Positions 31,385-43,201 of a DNA stretch of 64,000 nt are shown piece after piece. Origin of the DNA: Atriophallophorus winterbourni (Eukaryota; Platyhelminthes; Trematoda; Plagiorchiida; Microphallidae). The DNA lies in assembly GCA_013407085.1 (NCBI GenBank), contig JACCGJ010019932.1, forward strand, positions 1-64,000. Reading direction: 5' to 3'. Position 1 is the stretch's first letter. Every line of letters starts with the position of its first letter. The translations under genes and the position numbers were made by a program. The notes under the pieces are model-generated. The model saw only the letters and a list, made by a program, of their open reading frames with translations. It was not told the origin of the DNA and ran no database searches.

Positions 31385-32820
31385 TTATGATCCCCTGTTT
31401 ATAATCTTCGGGAACATGGGGGATATCGAACAGACGTTGAAATCAGATGGAAAGTGGTTCACAAAGTTGCACAGCAACCGCCGCAATGCTTTCGGTGTAA
31501 TCCGGTCTACTCCAGGTGATGAATTTTCACGGAGCTGCATGATCTTCTTATATACACGTTCAGCGGTGAACAGAATAGTAGAGAGTCTAGATGGGGGTGA
31601 TGTGATATTTAACGAAGATGGTTGGCAATTCTGGAATAACGGCATGTAGCGATCCTTCAGTTTATTTGCAGCTTCCATAGAAGTCGATGTGGAGCCGCCT
31701 TCAATTTTGAGTGGGGGTATGCCAGTTTTCACTTTTCTTTTGTCATTTATATGACGGTATAGCAGTTTTCGGTTGTTCAGAAACCGTCCAGTTAACTTGT
31801 TATGGTAATCCAGTTTATCTTGACGCACTTAAGACGTACAGTGGTTGCGTAATTGTCGATATGCTCCCCAATTTCGCGCACACTCTTTCGATCGGAACTT
31901 ACTGCAATCAGCGTTTCTGCAGCAGATCCACTCACAAGTTCTACTACGAATGAAAGTACGTCGGATACGTCGTTCGTCTGTGTTGGAAGTCGATGATTGT
32001 TGCTGTAGAGAGTGCCACTGGGAGACATATCTGGACCAGGTGAGCTTAGGATCGAAATTTGACATAAAGTTGAAATTGTTAGCAGTGACAGTTTCTTGAA
32101 ACGCCTTGTAGTCCGTGACTACTCTTACCAGGGGTACCTTTTCGTCAGGGAATTGGGCGTATGAATCAAAAAATGTCAGGACGACGTGGTCGTTCTTTAC
32201 TAAGGGCGGTTCATAATGATTTTATTCTACCATCAGTTCCTCGTCAGTCAGCACTAGATCGAGTTAAGATAGACAATCGCCACACCGGAAGCGTGTAGCA
32301 ACATTAACGTGGTTGTACAAAGGATAGCTGCCGATAAAATCATCCAGATCTGCAGCAAACGTATCTGGACTGGGTTCGCCGGCAACTTCGGGAGAGTTAA
32401 AATCCCCCACCAACAATGCGTACGAGTGGAGTAGTTATAAGGCAAAGCGAATGGATGCAATAATGACATCATCAATGGGCGTTGAGTATTCGGTGGACGA
32501 TATATTACCGCAACAATTGCACAATCCCTATTTTCAAGTTGCAAGCGACACCAAAGTGAGTCCACCACGCTGAGTTGCTCTTGCGGGAGAACCTCACAAG
32601 AAAGACGTGAATTATAGTATAGAAGAACACCACCCCATTTAGTTGGACGATCGTTCCTGAGAATGGACATGTTAGTGAGAGGAACCTCGGCATCAGTGAT
32701 CGAAAAGCTTAGCCAGGTTTCGGATACAGCTATTATGTCAAAATGACGAGCAGCATGCCTCAAGCGAAGTTCTGCAAGTTTACTGAGTAAACCCTGCGCG
32801 TTCGTGTAGAGATAGTTCAA
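31385..32820 (-). pseudogene. NL5 ORF2, endonuclease and RT N-terminus
   Basis: 32254-32820 starts MNYLYTNAQGLLSKLAELRL, the AP-endonuclease N-terminal block, with the catalytic Glu in VSETWLSFS and IYRPPNTQRP. A frameshift precedes the GDFN block (near 32400), and the SDH block is not in open frame. 31385-31828 gives the RT N-terminal region (SSPGVDRITPKALRR). The remaining RT is broken and truncated at 31086. Confidence 0.82.
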
Positions 32821-33000
32821 GCCCTCACACGTAAGGTTAGGAGCAGCATCATTTATACGAATATCTCGAATATCTAGACCGCCGATCTCGTCTGGATCGG
32901 CTCTTGTGAGTTTTTTGGTTCGTCAAGTTCGTCTGCACCATATTCGTTCCCGTTAATGGAAGCAGTGGCGTCTATCGCGGTTTACTGTTAATCCGCTTTT

Positions 33001-34361
33001 TCAGGGCCGAGCAAAGACGAACTTCTGCTGGAGCACAATGCCTTTGTCGATACCATTGTTGCAAAGCGTCGTTTTCATAGATTCAGCTTGAAAGGTGACC
33101 TTAAGTATGCGAAGACCTGATCCTTTGTAGCTGAGAGAAGCTAACAAACGCTTCAGGGAAGTAGTTAAGGTATCGGTAATTTTACTCAATTGCTGTAAGG
33201 AGCGCCACTGTTCGCAATCATGAGTGGTGTTTTTGTTAGCATTACTATCATTCAATTCAGGAACGCCATAAACAAAAATGCTTTTTTGCCACTTTCGTGT
33301 TTCCAATCGTAATTATCTTACTTTTTCGCTTGCCTATCTGCCCATGATATATCGGGAAATATACGGATGGGGGACGAGATGTTTTGAAGCATGTAAGCAA
33401 ATAGGAGAACGGATTTAACATCTGCTAACGATTTTAACACGATGCGCAACAATCTTGGCTCACCAGCGTGTGCCGATTTGTTGTGTCTTGACAAGCGGAC
33501 CATGCTAGCCGATTCTATGTTAAGGCTTAGCTCTTGACACTACTTTTTCCATTGTTCCACATCTTCAGATTAACGCGCTATGAAGCTGGGTGAATCAGTC
33601 TCGGGAAAATTGGAGCAAATCACGCTAAGTGCCTCCGCTCGTGCTACTGAAACGTTCGACGTCACTGCCATGGGACTAGAAAAAGCTCGCGCAGTCAGAA
33701 CATTATTAATGCTTATGCCGTTTAGCCGTTTTGGTCTGCCAGCGACAGAAACACTAGATTGATTCGCGCTGATCTTTTGTTGTACATGGATGGGATGGGC
33801 CTGTGCGACGGGGAGTTTAACTACTGACTTCTGTGCTGGTGGGAGTGATGTAAAAACAGCAGCAGTTGTGGCAAATGTCGAAATAGGTGAGCTTGTAGCG
33901 GTTGATCATTATTGTATATTTTATTACAATAATGAAAACACCATAAGCTTACTTGTTCTACACTGTTAGAAACTGCTGGAGTATTGCATGGAAACGCAGA
34001 AGAGAACTTGGCTTCAAGAAGATCCAAGCGCTTTTTTTGTTTCGGAGGACTGCTTATATTCATTGATCAGGTTGATCATATAACGTATAAGCGGTGATTC
34101 TAAACACTTCGCGCAAAACCACAGTTTCTTTTCATTAAATAAATGTTCCTTGAGTTCCTTCTTCGATAAACCAGAACATTGAGGATGGTACAACGTTGAG
34201 CAGTTGCTGCATTTCATGCCATCTTTTACGGAACGGGAGCACTGGTTTTTACCACAGGTAAAATTATTCCCGTCAGTTTCATCGATGTTCATTTTAATTG
34301 ATTTTGTCCCTTCAGAAGATCGAGAGATGTCACTAGGACGATTCATAATTGGATAGTTCAA
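33001..34361 (-). pseudogene. NL5 ORF1 protein, PHD finger and RNA-binding-like segments
   Basis: Open pieces 34014-34361, 33318-33503 and 33001-33306. The first holds a PHD-like zinc finger: CSRSVKDGMKCSNCSTLYHP and then CSGLSKKELKEHLF, ending FCAKC. The later pieces hold two segments like those in NL7 ORF1 (MVRLSRHNKSAHAGEPRLLR; GSGLRILKVTFQAE), likely RRM-type folds that bind the element RNA. Frameshifts and stops separate them. Confidence 0.75.
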
Positions 34362-34430
34362 CGAAAAACTAGGGTGAACACAATTGTAGAAATTTCATGT
34401 TAACTTAGATTATATCGACATCTCGTCAGA

Positions 34431-35142
34431 TTATTCAAAGACTTGGTCTTCGAAGCATTGTTCAGGGCCATTCTTTCTTAATTCTCGATGAATTGTAATT
34501 TAATTGTTGTAAAAGATCTAAGAAGTTCCTTGAGACGTAAAAATGAATAAAAGTCTGGTGTGCGGTTTACAAAAGCAGAAAGACGGGCTATCTTTTTTCA
34601 AGAAGGTTTATTTTATCAAGTTTAATTGATTTAGTTTTCGGAGGAGTTGATGCAGTCACGAGACATTTAGATAAGTTCTTATGGAATATTGAAGAGATAA
34701 GGTTAAAATCCGGAGATATAAAGAAGTCAGTCCAATGAGATTTTCTAATTAGAGTCGAAAACTTTGTCCAATCAACATAGAGACGGTCATTAGCTTCGCT
34801 GATGGAGGTCCGATTCTCACAAAGATGGAGTTGACACGTGACCATGTTATGGTCACAACCAGGAAGGGGTGCTATGACTTTCACATTACTAGCATTAAAA
34901 CCCAATGTTAAAATAAGGTCTAGAATGTTTGAGTGCCTTGCAGGTTTATCGACTATTTAAGTGTAACCTAGTAGGTTGATTGCTTCGGGAAAAGAGCAGA
35001 ATTTTCTAGATTGCTGAGGCGAGTTCCAGCATGCATAAGTTATGGTAAAATCACCAGCTATAAGTTTATTTTTAAAAGGATTCAAAGAAACGTCAATAAA
35101 AGCATTTTTAATCTTATCAAGATTGTGTAAGGATGGGGAAGG
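34431..35142 (-). pseudogene. NL6 non-LTR endonuclease fragment
   Basis: The minus strand reads, with stops, an AGDFTITYACWNSP-like block near 35040-35050 and a HSNILDLILTLGFNASNVK stretch. It continues in the open piece 34588-34905 (APLPGCDHNMVTCQL, the D-H block of an AP endonuclease). Neither ORF1 nor RT is attached. It is joined on the right to the BEL-2 LTR. Confidence 0.75.
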
Positions 35143-35719
35143 TGTAACGTCCGTGACGTGATTAACGCGTATTTCACCCGTTTCTTAGTTCAAAAAATTC
35201 AAAACCACAATTCGGATGGTATACGGTACTGTAATCAGCAACTGTTAAAACAACAATATTTATACAAACCTCAACTGTATAGAAACGTACAGCAAACAGT
35301 GGAGCCAAAATACAGCAGAATCAATTATATCAAATGCAAACAAGTTCAATGACGACCTGAGATATAAATAGAATGATAGGAGTTTCCAAAATTGCCGTCC
35401 AAAATGTCTATCAAAGACAAGACACCCAAAGGTGATGTCAAAATACAAGCCAATTACACGTGCCCAAAATGGCAACCAAATTCAACAACAATGACCGACA
35501 ATGGCATAAACAATGAATTAGAACAAAGCTTCACCAAAGATGTGAACAGAAGCTTTCCAATAGAACAATTACAAAAAGCAAAGTTTAGGTTCTAAATTCC
35601 GAAGAGAAAACAAACAAAACCCAAATTCAAGTCACAAAAATCGGTATTGTATAAAAGTCGAAAGTAGAAAGGAAAAAGGAGAGTTTCAAGGCTACATGAC
35701 ACTCAACATGTCTCTTACA
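35143..35719 (-). repeat. BEL-2 3' LTR
   Basis: 577 bp. In element orientation it runs from TGTAAGAGAC to CCGTGACGTTACA-type ends (GGACGTTACA), and it is diverged from but collinear with the BEL-1 LTRs and 1-454. Confidence 0.85.
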
Positions 35720-36042
35720 CCTCCCAACAAATTCTTTGATGGAGTCTAAATGTGTGATCGACTTAGCTAATGTGACTGCAACCTGCAGAAGGCACAATAG
35801 AATAAAGCAAGTGACTTTATTTAGTGGCGAATCACACACGCCACGTCGCATCACCATCACTGGACACATGTTGATTTTTATAGGGGAAACGTTTGCTAGA
35901 CTAAGACCCACCACGTCCTTCAGTTCTGCCACTCTCTCCTACAAGAAGCTTATATATGTTATCCAACACGAACGAGCCTCGTGTATTGCATCCTTAAAAA
36001 GCGACATTTCGCGCCATTTAAACAAGTGTAATCTACAAAATA

Positions 36043-36890
36043 TTATTGTATCCGGGTTTCGAAACATAAATGGTTCATCAGGTATAAAACCGGACGGCTT
36101 ACGCCAATCATACGGATTGTCATCATCTTCCGCCTAATTAAGGCTGACTCAGTGTCATGTGAACCAGGCTTACATTTAATTTGGGCTGATTTGGTGTCAG
36201 GTGAGCCAGGCGTGCTTTCAATCTGATCCGAATTATTGTCGGGAAATTCAGTCACAAAATCCAAATGAGCTAATTTAGTGTCAGGTAACTCAGCTTTACG
36301 AGAACAATTGACAACACAAACGTCAAGACCCTTCAACTTTACATCAATAGAAACCATTTCTTGACAATCAGTCACAAAATCCGACTGAGCTAATTCAGTG
36401 TCAGGTAACTCAGCTTCCCGAGAACAACCAACAACACAAACGTCAAGATTCTCCAACGTTACATCAATAAAAACCATTTTTTGACAATCAATCACAAAAT
36501 CCAACTGGGCTAATTCAGTGTCCGTTAACTTAGCTTCCCAAAAACAACGGACAACACAAACGTCAAGATCCTCTAACTTTACGTCAATAGGAACCATTTC
36601 TTGACAATCAACGAGGCTAACAGGCCTTGCTATTGAATCCTTTTGGCAGCATTTGCACAACTGACCAAATCGACTCCAATCAATAGGAGCTCGACCTGAC
36701 ACAAAGTCTGTGAGTTGCTGAAACGTAAGTTCCAATCCCTCGCAGTATATAGCGTTTTGCAGATCAGCCCATTTATTTTGGAACGCACCCGGTAAAATAT
36801 GTACTATATATTCTAAAGTAGCACTGGCGTTCGAAACCGCCTGGCACTCCAATACAGACAATAACGAATACTTTGCTTTGGGATTTAAGA
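36043..36890 (-). CDS. BEL-2 Gag remnant with three 40-residue repeats
   Basis: Part of a 305-codon open frame (36043-36960; the first 20 or so codons lie in unrelated repeats). It keeps a Gag piece (LEYIVHILPGAFQNKWADL, LTDFVSGRAPIDWSRFGQLC) matching residues 225-275 of the BEL-1 protein. The zinc-knuckle and protease region is deleted. Three tandem 40-residue repeats follow, each with the pattern DCQ-M--IDV-L--LDVCVV and AELPDTELAQ. The tail blocks SPDTKSA and GSHDTESA then appear. Frame conservation across a 120-bp repeat is notable for a decayed element; the WRK-FGC module is shifted out of frame near 36130. Confidence 0.75.
36249..36608 (-). repeat. Three tandem 120-bp repeats in BEL-2 gag
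   Basis: TTGACAATCA recurs at 36361, 36481 and 36601, exactly 120 bp apart. 120 is a multiple of three, so each repeat adds 40 residues in frame. Confidence 0.9.
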
Positions 36891-37090
36891 CGAAGCGAAG
36901 TTGCGAAGCGAAGCGAATATTGTTGCATATTCGCTTCGCTATCGCCATGGCGAAAGGCAAAATAAAAACTTCGCTAAAAATTCGATATACTTCGCTTCGC
37001 CTAAAAAGAAGTGCAAGTTCAAACTTCGCCGTAAACGAATATAAGCGAAGTCTTCGCTAAAAGCGAAGTGTTCATTTTTGTACTTCAATA
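36890..37090. repeat. AGCGAA/TTCGCT repeat cluster, left side of the hAT-like gene
   Basis: Dense copies of AGCGAA and TTCGCT in both orientations. They include a perfect 13-bp inverted repeat (GCGAAGCGAATAT, 36908-36920, with 36927-36939) around a 6-nt loop. Further copies lie in the putative introns (37780-37900 and 38765-38796). Short subterminal repeats of this kind are a known hallmark of hAT transposons, where they bind transposase. Confidence 0.75.
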
Positions 37091-37483
37091 TTTAAACACT
37101 TCTACGGGAATTGTTTTCGATGTTAACACTTGTTGACTTGTTGATAGACACCGCCAGACAAGTGAACTACGATGGTGACTGAAAGTACCGACGTAAGCCA
37201 CTTAGCAACCGACTGCTTGTTTATTTGCTATAAGCTAACATTTGAGGTGGTAACTAGAGTTAAGGTCAGTAGACAAAGGGTTGTACTTTTTTGTACTTCA
37301 ATATTTCAAATGTATTCGCGTAGGATGTTGCCGGATGCGAAGGGCGTGTTTGTTTTGATTTGCTTGGGTTTTTGCCGCTCTGCGTGAGTGCTTACCGCCT
37401 TGCCTGGACGTTTGTTCCTTTTGTGTGCGTGGTTGGAGGACTATAAATAGGATGAAAATTTAATTGTCTTATCACAGTTTCAT
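37091..37483. other. Region upstream of the hAT-like gene
   Basis: No coding signal. A TATAAATAG at 37442-37450 lies about 40 bp before the first GC-rich ATG (37484), a plausible core promoter for the hAT-like gene. Confidence 0.45.
37442..37450 (+). promoter_or_regulatory. Possible TATA box of the hAT-like gene
   Basis: TATAAATAG about 34-42 bp upstream of the ATG at 37484. This is sequence-only support. Confidence 0.35.
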
Positions 37484-38720
37484 CATGAGCTCTCCAAAGA
37501 CGCACCACAAGTCGGACAAGGACAAAGACTCGGCCTCGGCCAAGAAGTCCAAGAGGAGCCCGACCCTCAACGTCAAGCTGCCGTCCAAAGACCCGTAGAC
37601 CCCCAAGTCCTCCAGAAAGAGGTCTCCGCCGCCATCAGATGATGATGATGATGACGACTTGGTGAAGCTGAACAGGGCTCTGGCCACCGGGGTCAAGCTA
37701 TCTTCGGTCATGAACGATCTCATGGGGAAGAATGCAGCTGACTTGGAAGGTGATTGAGTGCAATATTCGGTTAACTTCAATACTATTCGCTACATTTCGC
37801 TATATTTTGCTATGGTATTCGTTATACTGCGCTATATTTGCAAAGCTTCGCCATATTATTAGCGAAGCTTCGTTATTATTTGCTATAACTTCGAAGTTCA
37901 GAAGTCATTCCTTTACAGTTCCCTTCATCAAGATCGTTCAGTACAACAAGATCTGCTAGTTTTTAATGTGCATGACCATTACATCCATCGTTCGGAACAA
38001 GGCGGCCCTGCTGTCGCTGAAGGATGATGTCTTCAACACCCCTTCAGACTTTGCGGCTCTCATTTCAAACAAGCTGCAGTTTCAGGATCTGGAAGACATC
38101 CTCTGGCCCCTCAAGCAGATCAAAGAGGTCATAAAACGTCTCCAGGCAGATGAGACGCCCACCCTGCAGCATGTCATTCCGGACATGGCCAAGATTGCCA
38201 TGATGTCCGCCTCCAGGATCAAGCTGTTCGCCGAATTTAAGGATGATACCAAGGCATTCATCAAGAAGTTCCAGGAGGAGATCAAGATCACAGTTCCCGA
38301 GCTGGACAGGAACGTGGACCTCTACCAGATAACGCACTACATGAACCCCACTCAGAAGGCCGTGTACCTCAGGACAAGGTCTCATGGTCACCTCTTCTAC
38401 GAGTGCGAGCAGAGCATCAAGTTGCTCATGGCCAACTTGGTCCCAGCCGCCCCACCATCCATTCAGATGCCGGAACCCGATTGCCAAGATCTCGAAGGTT
38501 TTCTCTGAGAGCACCATGACCTTGATCTTGATCCGGGATTGGCCTATGGCAGCGTCAACGAGTCTCAGTCCCAGTCTCAACCAGCCCCAGTTCCTTCCTA
38601 TGTCAAGGAGATGAATGAGTGGATGGCGTCTCCCCCGGAAAAGGAGGATATCGACGTGCTCTAGTACTGGAAGTTGAAGGCCAAGAAGCTCCCTCTACTC
38701 GCCAGAGTCGCCCAGTAAGT
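37484..38720 (+). pseudogene. hAT-like transposase gene, spliced and degenerate
   Basis: GC-rich coding blocks separated by AT-rich, TTCGCT-rich gaps. Block 1 (37484 to about 37750) is a basic, Lys/Ser-rich leader with one TAG. Block 2 (about 37918-38508, after a pyrimidine-AG) reads PFIKIVQYNKIC, a TAG, then 180 open codons resembling the hAT catalytic C-terminal half (LWPLKQIKEVIKRLQADETPTLQHVIPDM; MNPTQKAVYL in the place of the usual LDPR-K). Past a frame change at 38509, text like YWKLKAKKLPLLARVAQ, preceded by a TAG, matches the hAT dimerisation block, and a GTAAGT donor-like site follows at 38717. The BED finger is not seen. It could alternatively be a captured or domesticated gene; sequence decay argues against. 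Confidence 0.68.
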
Positions 38721-38796
38721 TGTTTCAAAGTTAAAGGTCACTTATTTTCCGTTGGATTATAATTTATTCTCGTTATTCGCCATACTTCGCTATATT

Positions 38797-40100
38797 AAAT
38801 AAATAGATAAATAAATCAATAAATCAATTTTATTTTCGGAAGTCCGAGGCATGTTGGCCGTGATCAATAATTTCCAAAAGTTTTGTACAATCAGATTGTA
38901 ATATGAACATTTGCAAAAACAATTTTCAAGGTCATTTCCTTAGCGGAATTTAACGTCCAATAAACATAAAGGTAACAGCAATGTAATGAAAAATGTTTGT
39001 GACAGATCGGGTAACAGTATTTGAAAGTTGCTCTCAGATGGTCGGTACGTAATCTGATTTAGTTAAAAAAATAGTTATTGCGAAGAAAAGTCAAAAAAAT
39101 GATCCCGGAAGCACTGATGTTTAACGGATAAGATCCATCAAGGATAAGTGAAGAATCTCTGCTGTTGAAGTTCCAAACTTTTTCATTTTGACTGTTCAAA
39201 ATGAACTAATCTTTCCCGAATGTGAGGCGTTTTCCAGTCCGCTAGGCTAAGGTAATTTATTCCACTAGATTGAGGTCTGGGGGCAAGTTTCATTTTGGTG
39301 CGGATTCAGAATTGTGTTCTGTGAAGAAAATACTCGAAAGCGAAAGAATGTTGTTTCGAACGTTATGAAAATTTAATTAATATCAATACCCAGGAATGCC
39401 ATTATTATATAAATCATCAGGTAGAACATGTAAGTCAAGGAGATTGCAAATTTTATCTATTGTAAGAAATGAAGCCAGATGTGATTTGAATTCGTTTAAA
39501 GAGGAACTAAGTCTTATATATTTTGGAAGGAGATTCTACAGTTCAGCATATTTATTCAAGAAGAAATTGTGCCTCACTTTAGTACGAAACCTTGGTAGTT
39601 CAATAGTTTTTTCACGGTTTCTCAAGCTATACTTAAAATCATGTCGTATATGAAGATTCGGTCTTATTTCTGTATTATCCTTTGACAGAATTTTAAAGAA
39701 TAATATGAGAATATGTTTAAGTCGTGCATCTTATTGGCATGAAATTTGATTTTACTGTTGAGAACGTTAGACCGTTATTTGTCTCTTAATATGCAAGTGC
39801 AGCTAAACCATTGTTAAGTCCAGGTATATAAGTTTGTGCTTGATTAGATGGAAAAGTGATAACGAATTTCATGTCATCAGCGAATAAGAAGAGTTTGCTA
39901 TGTGAAGTGACGTTATGTATGTCATTGATATATATAAGAAACATTGAGGGGCCTAATACGCTACGTTGAATAGGTAGGCTGAGAGATCTATGGCCATCAC
40001 CTTCAACGGAGTAAGTGCGATAGGTAAGAAAGGAAGTTAACCAGAAAAGAAGTTTACCACCGATGCCATATGATTCAAGTTTCGATAATATAAACTTATT
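38797..40100 (-). pseudogene. NL1-like element (NL1b), 3' half
   Basis: Minus strand. It ends in an AAATA-type tail (38797-38830), and the 3' UTR shares the GGAATTCCAAGG/GGAAGTCCGAGGC-type block of NL1. The C-terminus (39395-39490) reads HLASFLTIDKICNLLDLHV to NGIPGY, clearly the NL1 ending (HLNSFLTVEK to NHAIAGY). 39786-40100 carries YGIGGKLLFWLTSFL, SVLGPSMFLIYINDI and the catalytic FADDMKFVI. It is cut at 40100 by NL7 and resumes at 44864 with motif A. Confidence 0.87.
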
Positions 40101-40229
40101 CAAAGTAATTCAAAGTTCAAAGTAATTCAAAGTTTTATTGGTCCAAAAAGTAAATACTTTACAGTAACCACAGATTAAAAATATAGGGAATTCATAAAAA
40201 CAACACAAATGTTTTATACACATGGAAAG

Positions 40230-41825
40230 TCAGCACGTGTATTCAGGTGCAAGGTTGGGTTTGGTCAAAATATACTCGTCAAGTTCAGCCTTGAACATGT
40301 TGAGGCTTGTCGCGCAAATGATATGTGGGGGCAGGGAGTTCCATAGAAAACAGACTCTGACAGCAAAGAAAAACCTTTGACAATTTGATCTGGAGTGTGG
40401 AATAATTAACTTGTATCCATGCGATCTGCTATCACGTGCTTCTTGCCGATGAAACAGGTGTTCAAGTGGGTGATCAACTGTATACAGAATGTTAAAAAGC
40501 AGGATCAAGTCACCCCTGAGACGACGGTACGAAAAGTCAAAGAGGTTTAGTGTTGTAATCCGCTCCTCGTATGGCCTGTTGTATAGCCCGGTCACCAGTT
40601 TTGTAGCGCGGTGGTATACCCGTTGCAGCAAGGTCATGTCCTTTTGTAACCATGGGGATCATGCTTGAACAGCATACTCCATTGTTGGTCTGATATAGGT
40701 GTTAATTATACGTGGGAGTATCTGCTTTGTGAAACGACCAAAGATGCTTCTGAGCAATGCTAAGATTTGGCAAGACTTTTTGTATACAACAGAACAGTGC
40801 CGTGAAGACTTCAGGTTACTGCTAATCCACACGCCCAGGTCTTTCTCTTCAGTAACCCATGAGAGTTGCTGAGATCCCAGAGAATATGTGAATTCGAATG
40901 ATTTACCGACGTTCAACATTTTACATTTTTGGATGTTGAATGGCAAGCAGTTCCGCAAGGACCAATTATGAAGTGCTTCGAGATCTTTTTGGAGAATTTG
41001 GCAATCTTCTGTGGTGCGTATGCTAGTCCAGACTTTGATGTCATCCGCTAATAAAATGATTTTGCTGCGTATGATTTCGGGTATATCATTCGCGTACACG
41101 AGAAAGAGTATTGGCCCCAAGACTGAGCCTTGAGGTACGCCACTTGTAACTTCTACTGGGCTGGATAGTGCCCCATCAACTCTAACCCTTATAACTCAAC
41201 CAGTCAAGTAATCCTTTATCCATGCCAACAGTCTGCCGCATACCCCGAGCTGCTTCAATTTTTGTAGCAGTATGCTGTGGTTAACACGATCAAAAGCTTT
41301 GGACATGTCCAGGTAACAAGCATGGATAGGGCATCCTTCTTCCACGGCTCGAGTCCAATTATCAAGAGTTATGAGAAGATTGGTGAGACAGAAGTGTCTT
41401 GTCATGAATCCGTGCTGTGCGATGGAAAGAAGCTTATTTTGTTCCAAGTGTTGGATAAGTTCGTCGGCCACAAGTCGTTCAAGAACTTTAGAGACCACTG
41501 GCAACAACGTGACTGGTCTGTATTTAGACACATCAGATCGGTTCCCTCCTTTGTATATCGGAGTGATTAGTCCACATTTCCAGTCATTAGCAACCGTGCT
41601 ACAACTCAAGGACAGGTTGAAAATGTCAGAGAGTGGTGAGAATAAAGCATGGGCACATTGCTTTAGGATGAATGGTGTTATTTCATCAGCACCCGGGGAT
41701 TTTTTTGTATTTAACCCGCGTAGCTTTACCAGGACACTTTCGGGTTTCACAACGATTCCGTGTATTGTATTCTGCGATCTGATTGCAGGTATATCGTAGG
41801 ATACGCGCTCGTCGGGGTAGAACAC
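40230..41825 (-). pseudogene. NL7 ORF2 C-terminal part: reverse transcriptase
   Basis: One frame with two TGA stops (at about 41194 and about 40657). [48 protein letters not shown] (motif A), then after the first TGA GVPQGSVLGPILFLVYANDI and LADDIKVWTS (the catalytic position reads LADD instead of FADD). RPTMEYAVQA precedes the second TGA, which stands where a Trp codon is expected (TGG to TGA). The C-terminus ends LNMFKAELDEYILTKPNLAPEYTC at 40230. This is the least decayed RT of the window. Confidence 0.93.
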
Positions 41826-43201
41826 TCTAGAGTAAAATTTTCGAGTTTGTTAGCGGCTTCGAGAGCTGTGGATGTAGTTCCAGTAGTAGTAAGTAAAGCG
41901 GAAACACCTGGCTTTACCCTGGCTTTTCTGTTCATGATCTGGAAGAGGAGCTCCGGATTTCGTTCAATTTTATCCATCAGATTCATTTGATACTTTTCTT
42001 TATCCTCCTGGACAAGTTTAGTAACTTCGTTTCTCAACAAACAGTAAGATTCCCAAGATTCAGGCGTTGAATGCAGTACGTGGATTCTCCACGCACAGTT
42101 TCTCACCTCTATCCATTTCCGTGTTCGACTCCGGATCACGAATTTGAATCCTTTTTTGAGTTGTTTTGAAACATATTTTGAGTGGATTTCTATTTTTCGG
42201 TTGATTGCCTGAAGTATCGATGTCCAGCATTGTTGGACATCAGTGCTAATCGGTGCCCAGTCGGTGACTTCTTGAAGAGACATTGATAATGCAACCGTAT
42301 CGATTTTTCTTATCAACTTCTGAACATCACTTGCTCTTTTCGCTTCAGATATATAGTCGAAAACAATGACTACATGATCACTCTTTCCAAGAGGTGCTTC
42401 ATAGCGGATATCCTCGATGACATTTTCCTCACTCGTCAGAACAAGATCGAGAATGGACGGTGTGTTTGTGCCTCCGAAGCGAGTGTTGCTTGAGATGTGG
42501 TTGAATGAAGAAAGTTCGTTGAACATTTTGTAGAATTGATGATCAAGAGAGTTCACCGGTGGAATCTCGCTTTTTAGTAAATTCGGAAGATTAAAGTCAC
42601 CCATGATCAGGACGTTGTTTTGATATCTGGAAACAACCAGCTGAGTTTTCTCAATTAAACTAGCATTGTATGCTTCGTCTGCTGACGGTGGTCGGTAAAT
42701 CACACCAACAACACAGTTTTCGCCTGTTGCTAATTCAAGTGAACACCAAAGTGTATCTTCCAGTATCAAATTATTATCCGTGATTTCTCTGAACGTGAGG
42801 TGTAGATCATAGTAAATAGCAACACCTCCTCCTCCACGATCCATTCGAGTACGATGAAAAAGAAACATGTTTGGAATAGAAATTTCCTTCTCAACCAATT
42901 GCTGATTGAACCAGGTTTCCGTTACGGCTATCAGGAGTGGTGAATATTTTTGACGGAGCTCGACTAGTTCGGGTAACTTATTTATCAAGCATTGTGCGTT
43001 GGTGTATAAACATTTGATGGTAGATCTTGTTGAAGTGTTGGATGATGAGTATTTGAGCAAGTAAGTTGAGTACGTGTCAAAGGTGGTGGGCCTCGTGATA
43101 ATGGGTATATTAAATCGCCGACTCCGATAGAGTCCGCCGACATCCGTTTTTTGGAGCAGGAGTCCTGGCATCACTGGGCTCAGTACCAACGGGTCCGGCA
43201 A
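41747..43201 (-). pseudogene. NL7 ORF2 N-terminal part: AP endonuclease
   Basis: 484 open codons. KCLYTNAQCLINKLPEL starts the endonuclease fold. The catalytic Glu is in VTETWFNQQ; VGVIYRPPS, MGDFNLPNL, SILDLVLT and GKSDHVVIV supply the remaining active-site residues, so the nuclease looks intact. Its job is to nick target DNA for target-primed reverse transcription. The 3' part leads into RT (AYPTIY) and is separated from it by a frameshift near 41800. Confidence 0.92.

Larger units (their letters stand above)
31086..34430 (-). mobile_element. NL5 non-LTR retrotransposon, 3' truncated
   Basis: Minus-strand element with ORF1, endonuclease and the first part of RT. It stops at 31086 inside RT motif A (a [13 protein letters not shown] block reads on the minus strand near 31095), directly against the NL1 tail. 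The right edge near 34430 is approximate. Confidence 0.82.
35143..36890 (-). mobile_element. BEL-2: pol-less BEL derivative, 5' truncated
   Basis: Minus orientation: gag part, conserved tail, 3' untranslated region (35720-35940, with the GACGTGGTGGGTCTTAGTC block), 3' LTR 35143-35719. The upstream part is cut at about 36890 by the AGCGAA-repeat region. No RT or integrase is present. It shares the unusual Gag tail with BEL-1. Confidence 0.83.

Noticed and set aside
31152..31649. 165-codon plus-strand ORF
   Set aside because: It is the antisense shadow of the NL5 reverse transcriptase on the minus strand.
36878..37060. 60-codon ORF through the AGCGAA cluster
   Set aside because: It is generated by the hexamer repeats and has no other support.
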